A DNA stretch of 64,000 bases, from contig CM018050.1 in the NCBI GenBank assembly GCA_008638375.1, forward strand, positions 30,285,723 through 30,349,722, in the 5' to 3' direction. Of the stretch, positions 39,051 to 51,743 are shown in pieces; position 1 is the stretch's first letter; every line of letters starts with the position of its first letter. The notes beneath the pieces were generated by a model. The model was not told where the DNA came from. It ran no database searches and worked only from the letters and a program-made list of their open reading frames with translations. This DNA is from Nyssa sinensis (lineage: Eukaryota; Streptophyta; Magnoliopsida; Cornales; Nyssaceae). Position numbers and translations under genes: made by a program.

Positions 39051-41803
39051 TTCACAAAGCCTTAAGAATATTTGGAGCAAATGGAAATAGTGCCATGTTG
39101 AAGGAAATATTATCCCATAATTCTGCATCTTCTAGCATTAGAGCACAATCAAGCTAATAGCACACTTAGGACACCTTATCCTACTGCAATGATTTGAACT
39201 CCACTCCAATATTATTTTCCATTCTAACGAACAAAGTAAAAATCATCTAATACACAGGAACATTAATAATCACAATCTAGCACTCGATAGTCCCCAGAAT
39301 ATGGAAATAAAGGAGTTAGGAATTCTTCCATTGTTTGGCAGGGAAGAAAATGGATAAAGAAAAAAAGAAGAAAGATCATCAATATTTTTATAACAAATAT
39401 GACTATGGTTAACAAGATGCATGCTTCTCTAAGAGATCAATAAGGGCACCTGTAATTCTACTAGTGAAAAATAATTGTTACAATCCTCACTGAAAATGAT
39501 CAATGATTCTTTTCAACAAAAGCTACACTCTGGTGCTTCCTGCCAGAGTGCTTTCCGTGATAACATCCAAAAAACAAAGATCAAAACCCCATTGCCTTGG
39601 CAAATTAAGGTTGAAAAGAACTCAGAATGAGTTTACCCAGAAAGCTAATGATACTGTCAAAGCAGCATTGACAATTGTCACCAGAATACCTTATACTGCT
39701 ATGCAATTGTTTAATACAATCAAATAAGAGACTGCAAATTTTGAATGCAACAAATTTCAATCACTATAATCTAGATCTTCTAGTAATTCATAAACAAGGG
39801 TCCCCTCTCAATGCCTGGTAGTTTTCCTTTCTATATTTGTTTTTCCATAAAATTCTCAACAGCTGAAAATTAGTGCATCTACTTCACCAAACTAGTAATA
39901 TATGATGAGATGAATAACTAAAATTAGCCTAAAAGTGCAGTGGTACAAAATATTTTGAGAATCAAGGTAATAATCATAGCACTTGATGTGAATTGAAAGA
40001 CTAATCAGCTAGAAATAGAACAATCCAGATTCAAAAAGAGAACAAAACCTGCTAGGGGAAAATTTTGCAATAATCTTAACACCTGATGTGAATTGAAAGA
40101 CTAACTGGAAATAGAATAATCCTGATCCAAAAAAAAAAAAATGTAAGGTTTTTTCTTAAACTGCTAGGGGAAATTTTTTTACTTACATCAATATTTAATT
40201 AAATCAATATATGTACAGATGGAAACCAAAAATACTAGCAAACGATAAACAAACATATCAACAAATAATAAATCCTCCTCCAATATCACAAAACATGTTC
40301 AAAATCTCGGAGGAGTCAAGTCTTCGGAAACAAACTGCAAAAATGCAACATAACAAACAGTATTGAGTTTGGTGTTGTGTACCTTACTTTCCAATGCAGT
40401 ACTACAAAAGTATATAGAATGACATGGACGACATATTATTTACTTTAAATTCAAGAAACTGGTTTCTCTCAGCTCCACGGATTTTGATTCATTTGCAAAA
40501 TATCGCCCACCACTAGAAAGAAATAAACTTGATATGTGTCTAGCTTCCACATCACATATGTTGCAATTGACATGACAACTAGAAGATAAGAATTAAGTAA
40601 GACGGTAAGTGATATAGAAGTGGAAAGAAATATCAATTACAATGGCAACAAAATAATCTATATAAGGAGCACAATGGATAATTTAAAAGAATAATTTGAT
40701 TGAGATAGAGAGCAGTAACTTGTTGTGAGTCTAGTGAGATTCTTTATTGTACTCCTTCACATAAATAGTGAAATATTTTGTCCTTTGTCTGTAAACGTAA
40801 ACATAAACTTGAAACTAAACCGTAAATATTTCTTTGCACTTGCATGATTGGTTTGTCTAGAGGCGACAAATGTTTACTCAAACCCGTCAACCCGCCCACT
40901 AATTGACAGATATGGGTAACTTATTTGGTTAACGGGTCATAAACGGGTTGGGTAATAAGGAACTCACCAATTTAGCGGGTCACTTGGGTTGAATATGAGT
41001 ATTTAACGGATTGAGAATGAAAAATAACAAAATAGTATAAGAAGATATATATATATATATATATATCTATTTGGGAAAGAACAAAATAGTAAAGCATGTA
41101 CGATGTATTATAAAATAAAATTAATATTTAGAAAGTATAATTCAATATCACCATATAAGGGAAATAACAAAATAGTTAAACATGTACCATGTATTATAAA
41201 ATAAAATTAATATTTGGAGAATATAATTTAGCATCACCATATATATATAAACAAAATACAAATTAGAACCTTGTGATTCAAAATAAGTTAAATTGGTCTT
41301 TACTAGAAGTTTTGGATACCATTTTTCTTCATAAACAATAGTTAGCATCCTGATGTTTAATTAAAGACTACTATTATGGATGTCATTATCCCTATGTAGA
41401 TAGCTTTGGTTCCTCCATGTGAAAGGGGTGATCTCTTCACCACCATTGAATATTTCTTATTAATTTTCTAATTGTATTCTTGACTTTCTTTTAGTTATGG
41501 TGTTTTATTGGATTTTCAAGAAATCTAAAATAGAATAACTCTTGTGATTATTGAAAAATAATATTTCTTATATTAAAGTAAAATAAAATAACGAATTAAA
41601 TTCGAATTAACCCAATCCATACGTGACCTAATCAATTTTCAACCCGAACAACCCACCAATTTTGCCCACCTAAGTTTGTCCATCAATTTTACAGTAATTA
41701 CTTTACTTTTATATTGTATTTTTTTTAGTTGAACGAAAACTGAATACCTCACCCTGGTGTTTTCGTATCATCGTCAGGATCCCACTAAATTTTTTTATCA
41801 AAA
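39051..41803. other. AT-rich interval, no gene
   Basis: Paralogue of 7,666-10,341. It has a (TA)n run at about 41,045-41,068 and two diverged copies of the catgta(c/t)gatgtattata phrase. Confidence 0.5.
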
Positions 41804-43125
41804 TAGAGTTCTTTTGAAATTTTTTTTCTTGAATAAGGTTACAAGTAAACTTATTTATCAAACTAGGATCATCGAATAAGGTTACAGTAAACTTATTTAT
41901 CAAACTAGGATCATTTGTGAAATCGCCTTTCTGAAAGAAGATTTAAAAAAAAAAAAAAATTGTTTGAAATCGTCTTTCAGAAAGACACTTTCAAAAGCGT
42001 CTTTTTGAGCGTCTTTTGAAAGACAATTTCTTAATAAAAAAATTTTCAAAAACATCTTTCTGAAAGAGGATTAAAAAAAAAATTTGTTTGAAATCGTCTT
42101 TCAGAAAGACGCTTTCAAAAGCAGTCTTTTTAAAAGATGATTTTTTAATAAAAAAACATTTTTTATAAAGACAATTTTAAAAACAACCCTAATCCGATAA
42201 ATAAGTTAAAAACAACACCAAACTAAAAAATAAGGGTTTTTTTTTTAAACTCTAATTCAGGATTTAACCCGGATCCCACTTGATAAATGACTAGGGATGC
42301 TAAACCTTGGGGTTAAATTCTGAAGTAGAGTTAAAAAAAAAAAACTTATTTTCCAGTTTGGTCTTGTTTTTAACTTATTTACCGAATTAGGGTTGCTTTT
42401 AAAATCATCTTTCAAAAACACGTTTTCTATTTTAAAAAATCATTTTTTTAAAAAACGCTTTCAAAAGCGTCTTTCGAAAAAATGCTTTAAAACAAAAAAT
42501 TTCGTTAATAAATCGTCTCTCAAAAAGACGCTTTTTAAAACGTCTTTTGAAAGACGATTTCTAAGAAATTTTTTTTTGGTTAAAATCATCTTTCGAAAAG
42601 ACGACTTAGAAATCGTCTTTCTAAAAGAAGATTTCAATACTGTTAACTTTCCTAATACTAAGTGACTCACAGAGTTGAGAGCTGGATAAGATCTTGTATA
42701 AAAAAAAGTCTTGCAGATTGTTCGCAAATTCCAACTATGCTTTAACAAGAAAAATCAAACCAACCAGCCACATGATCAGTTGCAGTATTTAGCAACCAGC
42801 GAAAACTATGCATGATAGGAAAATCAGCTCGATAATTTGAAACTATTACAACACTTAATATCTCAATATAGCACCACATAATGATTAATGTAAATGTTTT
42901 CCAACCATTTTTTCTTTCTAACAAATACAATCCTTCACAACCATCATCCAATCAAAAAAAGTATTATTGACTCAAGAATTCTTTTACTTTTTTTCTCTTC
43001 TTCAGTGTCCAAATTTGATGTGATAATCACTATCCCAGTGCACATATCTGCCAACATTACAACATTCATTTACAACACCAAATAATTAGAATGTATAATG
43101 ACATCTAAAGAAAATAATAATAAAG

Positions 43126-43160
<35 letters not shown>

Positions 43161-43178
43161 ACACACTACCTCATAAAT

Positions 43179-45325
43179 TTAAGCCTCACATCGAGGTTGT
43201 CTCCTTCGACGAATTGACTTTCTTCGTAGGCGTTCAAGTTGTTGCTCAAGTTGTATGACTTGAGAAGGACCTACGTCATCTCTATCGTCGTAAACCACTG
43301 TCAACCCCTCAATGCCTATGTCATCACCCATCTTACCTATCTCAATTGCTTCTATGTGCATGGCTAGTTCAGGATAATCAATGGGAGAGATGCACTGTGG
43401 AAGTGTATCGGGTGGCGTGGATCCATGTGAATGTGTAGTGTATGCGGATGGAGACGTAGTTGATGATGGAGGAGGAGTTACCGTGGAAGTGTCGGCACGA
43501 CGATGACGTCTCTCGTATGTTATAATGCCACGACCTCGTCCTCGAGGCACTGATATTGATTGTGATGGCATTGGGTCGCCTGACATGTTCTCGTCCATGA
43601 TACACTGATGAGACTGAATTGCTTTTAGGACAGAATAACTCAATGTCTGAATATCAGCAAAGGCCTGGTGTGAGTTAACTCGATCGGCAAGACCTTTACC
43701 AACTTCTATATGTATTTGGCTGAGGGAACTTAATTGCAAGCAACATAAACAATTAATTATAAGTAAAAATATTATAATATAAAAAGCAATATAATAAACA
43801 TGAACATATCAATTAAATTCATAACAATATTTCAAGCAAATCTTTTCCCTCCTCCCAACAACATGCAACCTTAACAAATATAGGAACCATCGCCAACTGT
43901 TGTAACTCTCATCTTTAACGATTACAGATTCGAAAGGAAATATTTAATTGTTACCATCAGTCCCTATTGCAATTAACAACTTTCCCTGATATTTTCTATA
44001 CAAATGTGAGGTATCAATACTAATAACTTGCCGACAATGCACAAATCCTTGAATTGATGCATTAAATGCCCAAAACATTCTGTCGAAAACCACCACGTCC
44101 GGGTTGCTAGTGTTACGATGCAACCATTCAACAATTGTGCTCAGATTATGCTTCACAAGTGCTCCCATAAACTTTGGCAACAATCTGTATGATGTGTCTC
44201 AATCCCCAAATATCATAGAAATTGTTTTTTGCTTTGTAATCCAAGCTTTCCTATAAGAGATCGTGTAACTGTACTTTTCTTTCATTTGCTCTATAATTAA
44301 ATCTATCTTTAAAGCAGGATCAACCCTCACTGCACCTTGTATTTCACTTGTAATTAACATAGAATCTAACTGCACATGATCTCTGTTCATAGCACGACTT
44401 AAACAAGTGTGTGGCCCCTCATATTTTGTGATTTGAAATCGGTCAGTCCTTTTATTTTTTATAGCACGCAGTCTCCATTTACACATTTCATGAAGTTTAC
44501 ATCTCATAGCCCAAATATCGTTGTTGCTTTCAATCACCTCATACTGATTATGACATCTAATTGAAAATTTTTTGACAGCTTGCTGCAATTTTTCTTGTCA
44601 TTAAATTCAAGACATTTGCCTAACTCGTTTGTTGTTGGATCCCAAATGCAAGGATGGCACAAATGGGATGAACTGCTCCCACCAACATCATCAATAAAAT
44701 TGACATTTGAAAAAAATAGAGAATCAGCCTCATGCAAACGAATGCAATGCTTAACGGCTTCATCTATTCCATCCTCATCACCTGATTGCAACATATCATC
44801 ATCATCATCTTTTTCTTCTGACGATTCATTGGAGAGATTACTTCTATCCATGAGATTGTTGCAAATGTCCTCACCTTGAACAATATTCGCAATATTAGGA
44901 AAGTGAAACTCCACATGTTCTGTATGACATGTCTCAACCACCAACATAGGACTGAAACTTTGATGTACCATGGGGACAACTTCACCAATTGGGCAATCAC
45001 TGTCTTGTGTGAGCAATTGAGTAAAAGGACCGTGCTCAATCTCTACCGGTTGAGATACAACACAAGAATGATGCACATCTTCTGTCTCCATATATAAGTC
45101 GATGCTATATAATGTCGGATTGCTTAGAACAACTTCAATCCTTGAATCCATTGTCTCATCATCAATGACTTCTAATGGAGAGTATTTGTTATGCTCGAAT
45201 AGAAATCGACAAGTCATCTTTAGGTGGACTTGTGTGATATCTAACTTCATTACACCATATATCTTCGCCAAAAGTTTATTATAACTTGTTCCTTTCCTCA
45301 ACATAATGCTTCGTCGAGCATTCAT
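43179..45325 (-). pseudogene. MULE transposase remnant, unit B
   Basis: On the minus strand, in order: the N-terminal part at 44,590-45,325 (MNARRSIMLRKGTSYNKLLA..., an acidic EEKDDDDD stretch and a CHPCIWDPTTNELG region), the MuDR-type DNA-binding module at 44,199-44,588 (LQQAVKK...CKLHEMCKWRLRAIKNKRT...GPHTC), the start of the DDE transposase domain at 43,944-44,183 with a possible first Asp (SIDTSHLYRKYQGKLLIAIG), and a GRGRG/Pro-Ser tail at 43,179-43,739. Lesions: a frameshift near 44,585, a TGA near 44,187, and most of the catalytic core missing between 43,740 and 43,940. Confidence 0.78.
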
Positions 45326-45330
45326 ATCAT

Positions 45331-46480
45331 ACCATATACTACCTTGTTCCAGCCATTTCTAACTTTCAAAAGATAAATACAAGCCATCAAAAAAATAAAA
45401 CTAAAACTTTGAATTCTAGGATCAGGCAAACTAATGAAGCATTTTTTCTTTGAACAAGCAGTAAACTTAGATACCTTGAATATAAATATAAAAACACTTT
45501 GGTTTGCCTTTAACATATTAACTTACAAGTAAATTATAGGTATCCAAAATTTATTTAGTCACATAATAGACCCAACAATAATAGACTTAATAATAAGCCC
45601 AACGAACATATCTTAGGACCTGTTTGAGAAACTTAGAATCTAGTTCAGTTGAATGCAAAACCAATTGAGCTTAACTGGTTCATTTGAAATATTGGGGCTA
45701 AATGTTTATCAGTTTGGACTTTCGATGTTGAAGATGGTCAAAAATCAAAATTATAAAAGCCTTGTAGCTTTTGATTTATTCTATTTAGAGCAAGATTAGG
45801 GGGCTCTCCCTACAGAAAAACCTTGTAATACCAAATTTCTGACTCATGTGTAGATGTAGACATGTATACACATTCACATGCATACCAATCCTTGATGCAA
45901 CACCAAAGTAAAAAATAGGGAACACCTACTTTCTCATCAAAACCAAACAGAGCTATCACGAGAACCAGGTAGTGAGATCGTCATTGTGTGAAGGTGTTTA
46001 ACAAACCTTTTAAATATCCTAAATTTATAGAGAGAGAGAGTCATCATCATTGTGGTAAGGAAGTTTGATTATACAACTTGACTGAAATAGTCATCATAAA
46101 AAATTGATATGCTATTTCTTCAACCATATCAAACCTAAACCAAAACACAAAAAAGTCCTAATTTTTTAACACAACTCAATCGTTAAAAATCTCCAATTTT
46201 TAACGATGAGTTGTAAGAAAGAAAAAAAAAACCTTGTTTTACCTTAGTTTTAATGAGAAAGAGTAGAGCTTCGAAGAGGGAATGTGACCGCATCAAGATA
46301 CCAGAGGAGCACTGCAAATGTGAGAGAGACGAGATAAAAAGTTGGCGAAGGCTGGTGATGGGATCTGATAGGAAGTCGACTATGAATGGTGAACAGATAA
46401 CAGAGAAAAATTGAGAGAGAACTGAGAATGTTTTTGGCATAAATGAATTCTGTAACCTGTTTTGATAATAAAATTGTATC
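45331..46480. other. MULE interior upstream of the transposase remnant
   Basis: AT-rich. Its first 0.3 kb is shared with unit A up to 14,147; the rest is unit B-specific in this window. No gene recognised. Confidence 0.5.
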
Positions 46481-46689
46481 AAAAACGTATTTTTGAAAGA
46501 CAAATTTTTAAAATTGAAATCATTTTTTAAAAAGACACTTTTAAAAACGTTTTTCTAAAAAGATGATTTCAAATATTTTTTTTTAAATTATCTTTCAGAA
46601 AAATAATTTTAAAAAAAATTATAATTTAATAAATAAGTTTACTTTAACTTTATTCTTAAAAATTTACAAAATAAAATCCTAAAACTCTA

Positions 46690-46784
46690 TACCAGACGGG
46701 GCGAAAGAGTCTTTTCGAACACTCGCTGGAGTAGACAGAGGGGAAGAGACGCTGCAGAAGTGAGTCATTATTCTAGCAAAACAG

Positions 46785-46821
<37 letters not shown>

Positions 46822-46832
46822 CACTCTACGCC
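46690..46832 (+). promoter_or_regulatory. GPT 5' leader with (GA)n tract
   Basis: Interval between the MULE end and the GPT ATG. It has a (GA)n run at about 46,792-46,817 and a favourable start context (cgccATGGC). If this copy is transcribed, its promoter must lie in or behind the MULE terminal repeat. Confidence 0.5.
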
Positions 46833-47824
46833 ATGGCAGCTCGCAAGAGAGCTTCGTCAGACGCCTCCACAAGACCTCCTGCAGCCGAAACTCAACAGAA
46901 AACCCAAGCAACCACCGCAAACTCAAGGGACGCTCAGATCGCGCCATCGAAAGCAGGCCAAATCCTTACATTCTCTAATCTTTTCGTCCCATATTTTTAC
47001 CTAATCTTCTCTCACTACAAAATCGAGGCAGATCTCAAGAGTTCGATACTCATCAACGCCCTCTTGAGCTGTGCGGGCTTCTTTGCAACCTTAACTATGA
47101 TCCCTGTGGCTTCTAGATACGTTTTGAGGCGTAATTTATTTGGTTATGACATAAACAAGAAGGGCACACCTCAAGGTTCAATCAAAGTGTGGGTTCTATT
47201 TTAACAGTTTTTTCTTTATTAAATATAGATATTTAGTTATATTAATGAACTCGGCATGCGGTATTTATCTCAATTGTTCAATCAAAATGTGATTTTGTTT
47301 TTGATAAAAGTTATTTGATATTCCAAGTTATGATCTGGGCATGTCCGCAATTTGTATTTCAATTATTCAATCGAACTGTGAGTTGTTTGTGTTCCTTGTA
47401 TATGGTGTTATGAGGTGGGAATGTGTTAGGTCCTCATCATTTTCTTTACAAAAAAAAAATCTTTTAGTTCACAAATTAAGCATGTCTTAGACCCTCGTAT
47501 TTTCTTTGTGTTTTTGTTATTTCATGTGTTATGTTTAAACTATAAGATAAGGTTTCGATCTAAACACGTGTCAGGTGATTAATTCGTATCCCAATTGTTC
47601 AATACTTTAATCTTTTCCCCCCTTTCTAATGAAAAACGAATTCGGTGGTTTATTAAGTGTTGGTCTTTGGCCTTGTTATTTATTCCACTCGTTTTTTCTT
47701 TTTTCAGAAAAAAAATGATTTTATCTGAGTTATTCTGAACTCATGAACAGCCCATGCGTTAGATGTTCAATCCACCTACTAATTGATCTTTAAATACACT
47801 GTTGAAATCTATCAGTTTGGTGTG

Positions 47825-48560
47825 GTGTTTTTTTTTTGATAAGTAAGGAGTATATATTAAGAAGCCCAAGGAGGGCAAAGGGCCAAAAACCCCAAAAGCT
47901 TTACATAGGTCTTAGAGACCCCAAAAAATCAACAACAGAAGGGACATTTATAGGAAAAGCCTATTTGTCCTAAAAAAAATAATAAACGCAAAAAGACATC
48001 TTTAAGATAGGGAGTAAGAAGCTCCCGATCTTCAAAGACACTATTATTTCTTTCTTTCCAGAGGCACCACAAGACGCAAATAGGGGCCAGCCTTCAAATT
48101 CTTTTAATATCTTTAGGAAGGATGCACCCTTCCCATGCCAACAAAAAGGTCTTTGACGGAGCCTGACATGACCCATGAGAATCCAAAAATGGTAAGAACA
48201 AGGTTCCAGCAGTTCCAGGGGACATGACAATGAATGAGCATGTGATCCACGCTTTCTTCGTTGTTCTTACAAAAGTAGCATCTGTTGGCCCAAGGAAAAC
48301 CTCTCTTCTTCATGTTATCTGCGGTAAGAATGGCCTTCCAAGAAACTTCCCAAGCGAAGAAGGAAGCTTTGGGGGGGGCTTTTGAATACCAAGTGAGCTT
48401 ACAAGGAAAGAGAGTACCGTCAAAAACAAGCAAACTCTTGTAAAAGGAGCTAACAAAGAAGGATAACTTATCTGGCTTCCAAATCCTCTTATCTTCTCTT
48501 CCTTCCGTAGCCCGAAAATTGTTGATGTGACTAAGAAAAGCGACCACCTCCTCAAGCTAA
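47825..48560 (-). mobile_element. 5'-truncated LINE fragment in GPT intron 1
   Basis: Minus-strand insertion with exact 12-bp duplications CAGTTTGGTGTG at 47,813-47,824 and 48,561-48,572, and a poly-T at its left end (the poly-A of the minus strand). It encodes a zf-RVT-like region (LTWYSKAPPKASFFAWEVSW, RCYFCKNNEESVDHMLIHC). This is a target-primed insertion of a LINE 3' end, of a different subfamily from the large LINE. Confidence 0.88.
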
Positions 48561-48572
48561 CAGTTTGGTGTG

Positions 48573-49077
48573 CTTTTTGTCATCAGTTTTGAGCACCATC
48601 CCATTAATCAAAGTGGGAATGTTTGTTTCAGCATCAACTGTTAGATTATTTATTTGCATCTCACATGATGTTCCGTCAATGTTTAGGTTAATGTGAATTC
48701 AGGTTATATTTGCATAAGGGATTTGACTGTAAAAGGAATTCTATATTCCAAATGATAAACACAAGGTTGTAAAGGTCATGTTGAATTCATGAGTTATGAT
48801 TCATAAGCCTCATTGTTAAAGACCAAGAATGTTCTACGAAAATGTTCATTTTGAGCACCGTTTATACACTTAGGTATCATTAGTGGACCTAGAGACTTAG
48901 AGATATTTTGGACATGCACACCTCGCCTTTTTCATAAATTGTTTTTTTCTTAAAAACTATTGTTTTTTTATTTTTATTTTTGGGCAATAAAGGCTACTAA
49001 TGTTGTTTAAGTGTTGTCTTTTGTTTCAAAAGTTTTTTTAACTTGTTTGAAGCATTTTACCCAAGTTGGGTTCGAAT
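48573..49077 (+). other. GPT intron 1, middle part
   Basis: AT-rich intronic DNA; nothing recognised. Confidence 0.5.
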
Positions 49078-49885
49078 CATGGTTACCACATTTTGTTCCT
49101 TCCCTTGCGAATTGCGAATTGAGATCGCATGATTCAAAACATGGGTCTCTAGTGATTTGGAATGCAAAATTTAGCGTTTCAATTTAAAATATCAAAAGTT
49201 TCAAAAAAATCATACAAAATACACTACATTATTGGAATTTTATTTTATAATGGCTTGGATTCGTTGAAATCCTTTTGATGTTTATTTATACATACCAATA
49301 TTATTACAAATACAATAAAAAAGTATATCATGTTCCAAATAAACATATTCCATTCCAACAAAGCGATCCAAAGAAACTTATCCTAGCGTACCATATTTTA
49401 TAGCAAGTGACGATTTACGTTCCCGTTCCCTGTACCATAACGATCCACGTTCTAGTTAACATTGGTTTAAACCATGGTTACCACGATTCACTTCCTCTCT
49501 TAGTGAATTGCGAATTGGGATTACACGATCTAAAACATGGATTATTAGCGATTTGGAACGCAAGATTTAGCGTTCTAATCTAAAATATTAAGAGTCCTAA
49601 AAAAATCTTACAAAATACATACACATCATTGGAATTTTATTTTATAATGGCTTGGATTCTTTGAAATCTATTTGGTGTTTATATATACATACCAATATTA
49701 TTACAAATATAATCAAGAAACATATCACGTTCTAGATAAACGTATGTCGTTCCGACAAAGTGATCCAAAGAAGCCTATCCTTAACGTACCATGTTTAATA
49801 ACAAGTGACGATCTATGTTCCTGTTCCCATTCCCGTTCCCGTTCCCGTTCCTGTTCCCTTTCTACGTTCTAGGTAATATTGGTTT
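49078..49885. repeat. Two diverged direct copies of an approximately 400-bp repeat
   Basis: A segment starting near 49,070 (atggttaccacattttgttc) is repeated from about 49,471 (atggttaccacgattcactt), both running through the same phrases (gcgatttggaacgcaa-like, ggaattttattttataatgg, gttcc-rich end). The second copy ends in a (ccgttc)n-type run at about 49,826-49,858. Possibly a tandemly duplicated non-autonomous element. Confidence 0.7.
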
Positions 49886-51449
49886 GAACCTAGCCTTGTA
49901 AGGAACCTGATAATTGGTTTTAAAAGCTTGAAAAACATTAGCTTAGGTTTGAAGTTGGTTCAAGTGATTTCTAACTTGCCATAGTTGGCTTTGAACTTAG
50001 GAAAGCCAAAGTCGAACCTGATGTCCAACACTTGAAAAATTTTCAGGTTTTTAACTTCCAGAAGCTTAGGTTTGAAGTAGGTTCAGATCTAGCCCAATGG
50101 TTTTGAACTTAATGACCAAGGTCCGAACCTAGTTTTTCGAAGTTGGTTTTTCTGAAAACAATAGCTTGGGTTCAAAGAAGGTTCAAACCTGCCTCCCTCG
50201 GTTTGAAACTGGTATATATCATAGCCAAATTTTCATAGGTATTTCCCTACTCTATATGAGGATGCTTAACCTTATTTATGCTAGTTTTTGAAAGAGACTT
50301 TTGCACGAAATTTTGAGTGCTTTTCATAGTGTTTTCATTGAGTATTAGTCGATACACATAATAGAGATAAACACTTAATCTTTTTATGATTTGAAGAACT
50401 CATAAAAATCTTCTTAATCATAATTTCTGTGAAATTGATCGAGATTGCTCTTGGTGAATACCGAGATTTGTGGAGATGGATTGTGTTGAAGGCGTTTGTG
50501 GATTCCAACGTTGCGGATTGGTGTTTGTGGATTCGGATGTTGCATATTATGAAAATCACTTGTAGATTTAAGAAAGAGTTCAAGGTGGCGTTGAGGCTTG
50601 TGGATCCATGCGTCAGTTTGTAAATCAAGTCGAGTCTTTGTATTGCTTTAGATTTTCATAGTGGATTGATTGAGTGGACTAGATCCCATGATTTTTCTTG
50701 GTTGGGTTTTCCATGCAATTTTTTTTTTTGATAATGACAACTCTTTTATCATGTTTGTTAGGGTCATTTGCACCCCTCACATTCCATGACACCCCACAAG
50801 AAATGTCGACATTTCAAATGGTGGTGTTTTTCCCATGATAGAAAGTATTTCGTATTTTGGTTGCATTGAAATATTTATCAAAAAAAAAAAAAAATGGTTG
50901 CATTGAACTCAGAAGCTGCTTGTCTTCTTTTACATTCACATTTTTATGTTTGATGTACTTTTGCAAGTCTTGGTGTTTGTTATCCTATATTAAGCAGATT
51001 TTTCTACATTCATATGCAGACAATGTTATGGCATTGATATGTACCAATAAGAAAAGAGGACTTTTTCTAGTGACAAATTAAAATCTGTTTCGTAAGGATT
51101 CATCAGTTTTGAGGGGCTTGCATATGTTCCATAAGGATTCAGGACTAGAAAAGAGAAGTGCTAAATTTTAGCCATTCTTAGTTTATTGTTGTTTCTGTGG
51201 GTCAATTTTGCTAGATTTGTCAACCAATATTACATAATGGGTGTAAATTGTTAACACGTGGTTTATTACAATAAGAGCATATTTTGCGTAATAGAGGTTG
51301 TTGCAAGAATATTTTCAATTAAGGAGTAAGGAGCATATTTGGTTGTACATTATTTTATGCGATTAGTCATTGACCTATATGGATGATATCCTTTTATTTA
51401 ACGTTTTTGCATCAAACTTCGCTTATAGATACTATTATGTGTTTTGCTG
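49886..51449 (+). other. GPT intron 1, 3' part
   Basis: Contains a ggtttgaa/aacct-rich stretch (49,900-50,210) and a leader-like region (50,270-50,700) that could be an old retroelement remnant. Short frames are unsupported. It ends at the abnormal exon 2 acceptor. Confidence 0.4.
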
Positions 51450-51743
51450 GCCTGAGTCGTTGGGTATTGTTATTGGGATTGTTTTTTTGGTCTTGGCAAT
51501 CTTATTTCAATATTTTAACATCACTTCGGATTCAAATGTAAGTATATTATGTTTTATAAGTGTTAGATTATGACCTCTTAAATTTTCTAATTCAAGTTTC
51601 AATTGGGTAACTTTTTACTATTAATGATTGCATTAATTTATTTGTACCATTTCTAACTTGACTTGTCTGTCTCAATAACTTCTTCAAACACTTGATCCAC
51701 AAATAAGCTATATGTTTTTTTTTTTCCCCGAAGGAAAAAAGGA

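Larger units (their letters stand above)
41804..46689 (-). mobile_element. Mutator-like element (MULE) with long hairpin-rich TIRs
   Basis: The left end (TAGAGTT, then aataaggtta..., gtaaacttatttatc) is matched in reverse complement at 46,600-46,689 (AACTCTA at 46,683-46,689; aaataagtttacttta). Both ends contain arrays of palindromic units based on atcgtctttc/gaaagacgat; the left arm is long (to about 42,650) and the right arm short (46,490-46,689). A transposase remnant lies inside on the minus strand. No clean 9-10-bp target duplication could be picked out. The right end lies 143 bp before the GPT start codon. Confidence 0.7.
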
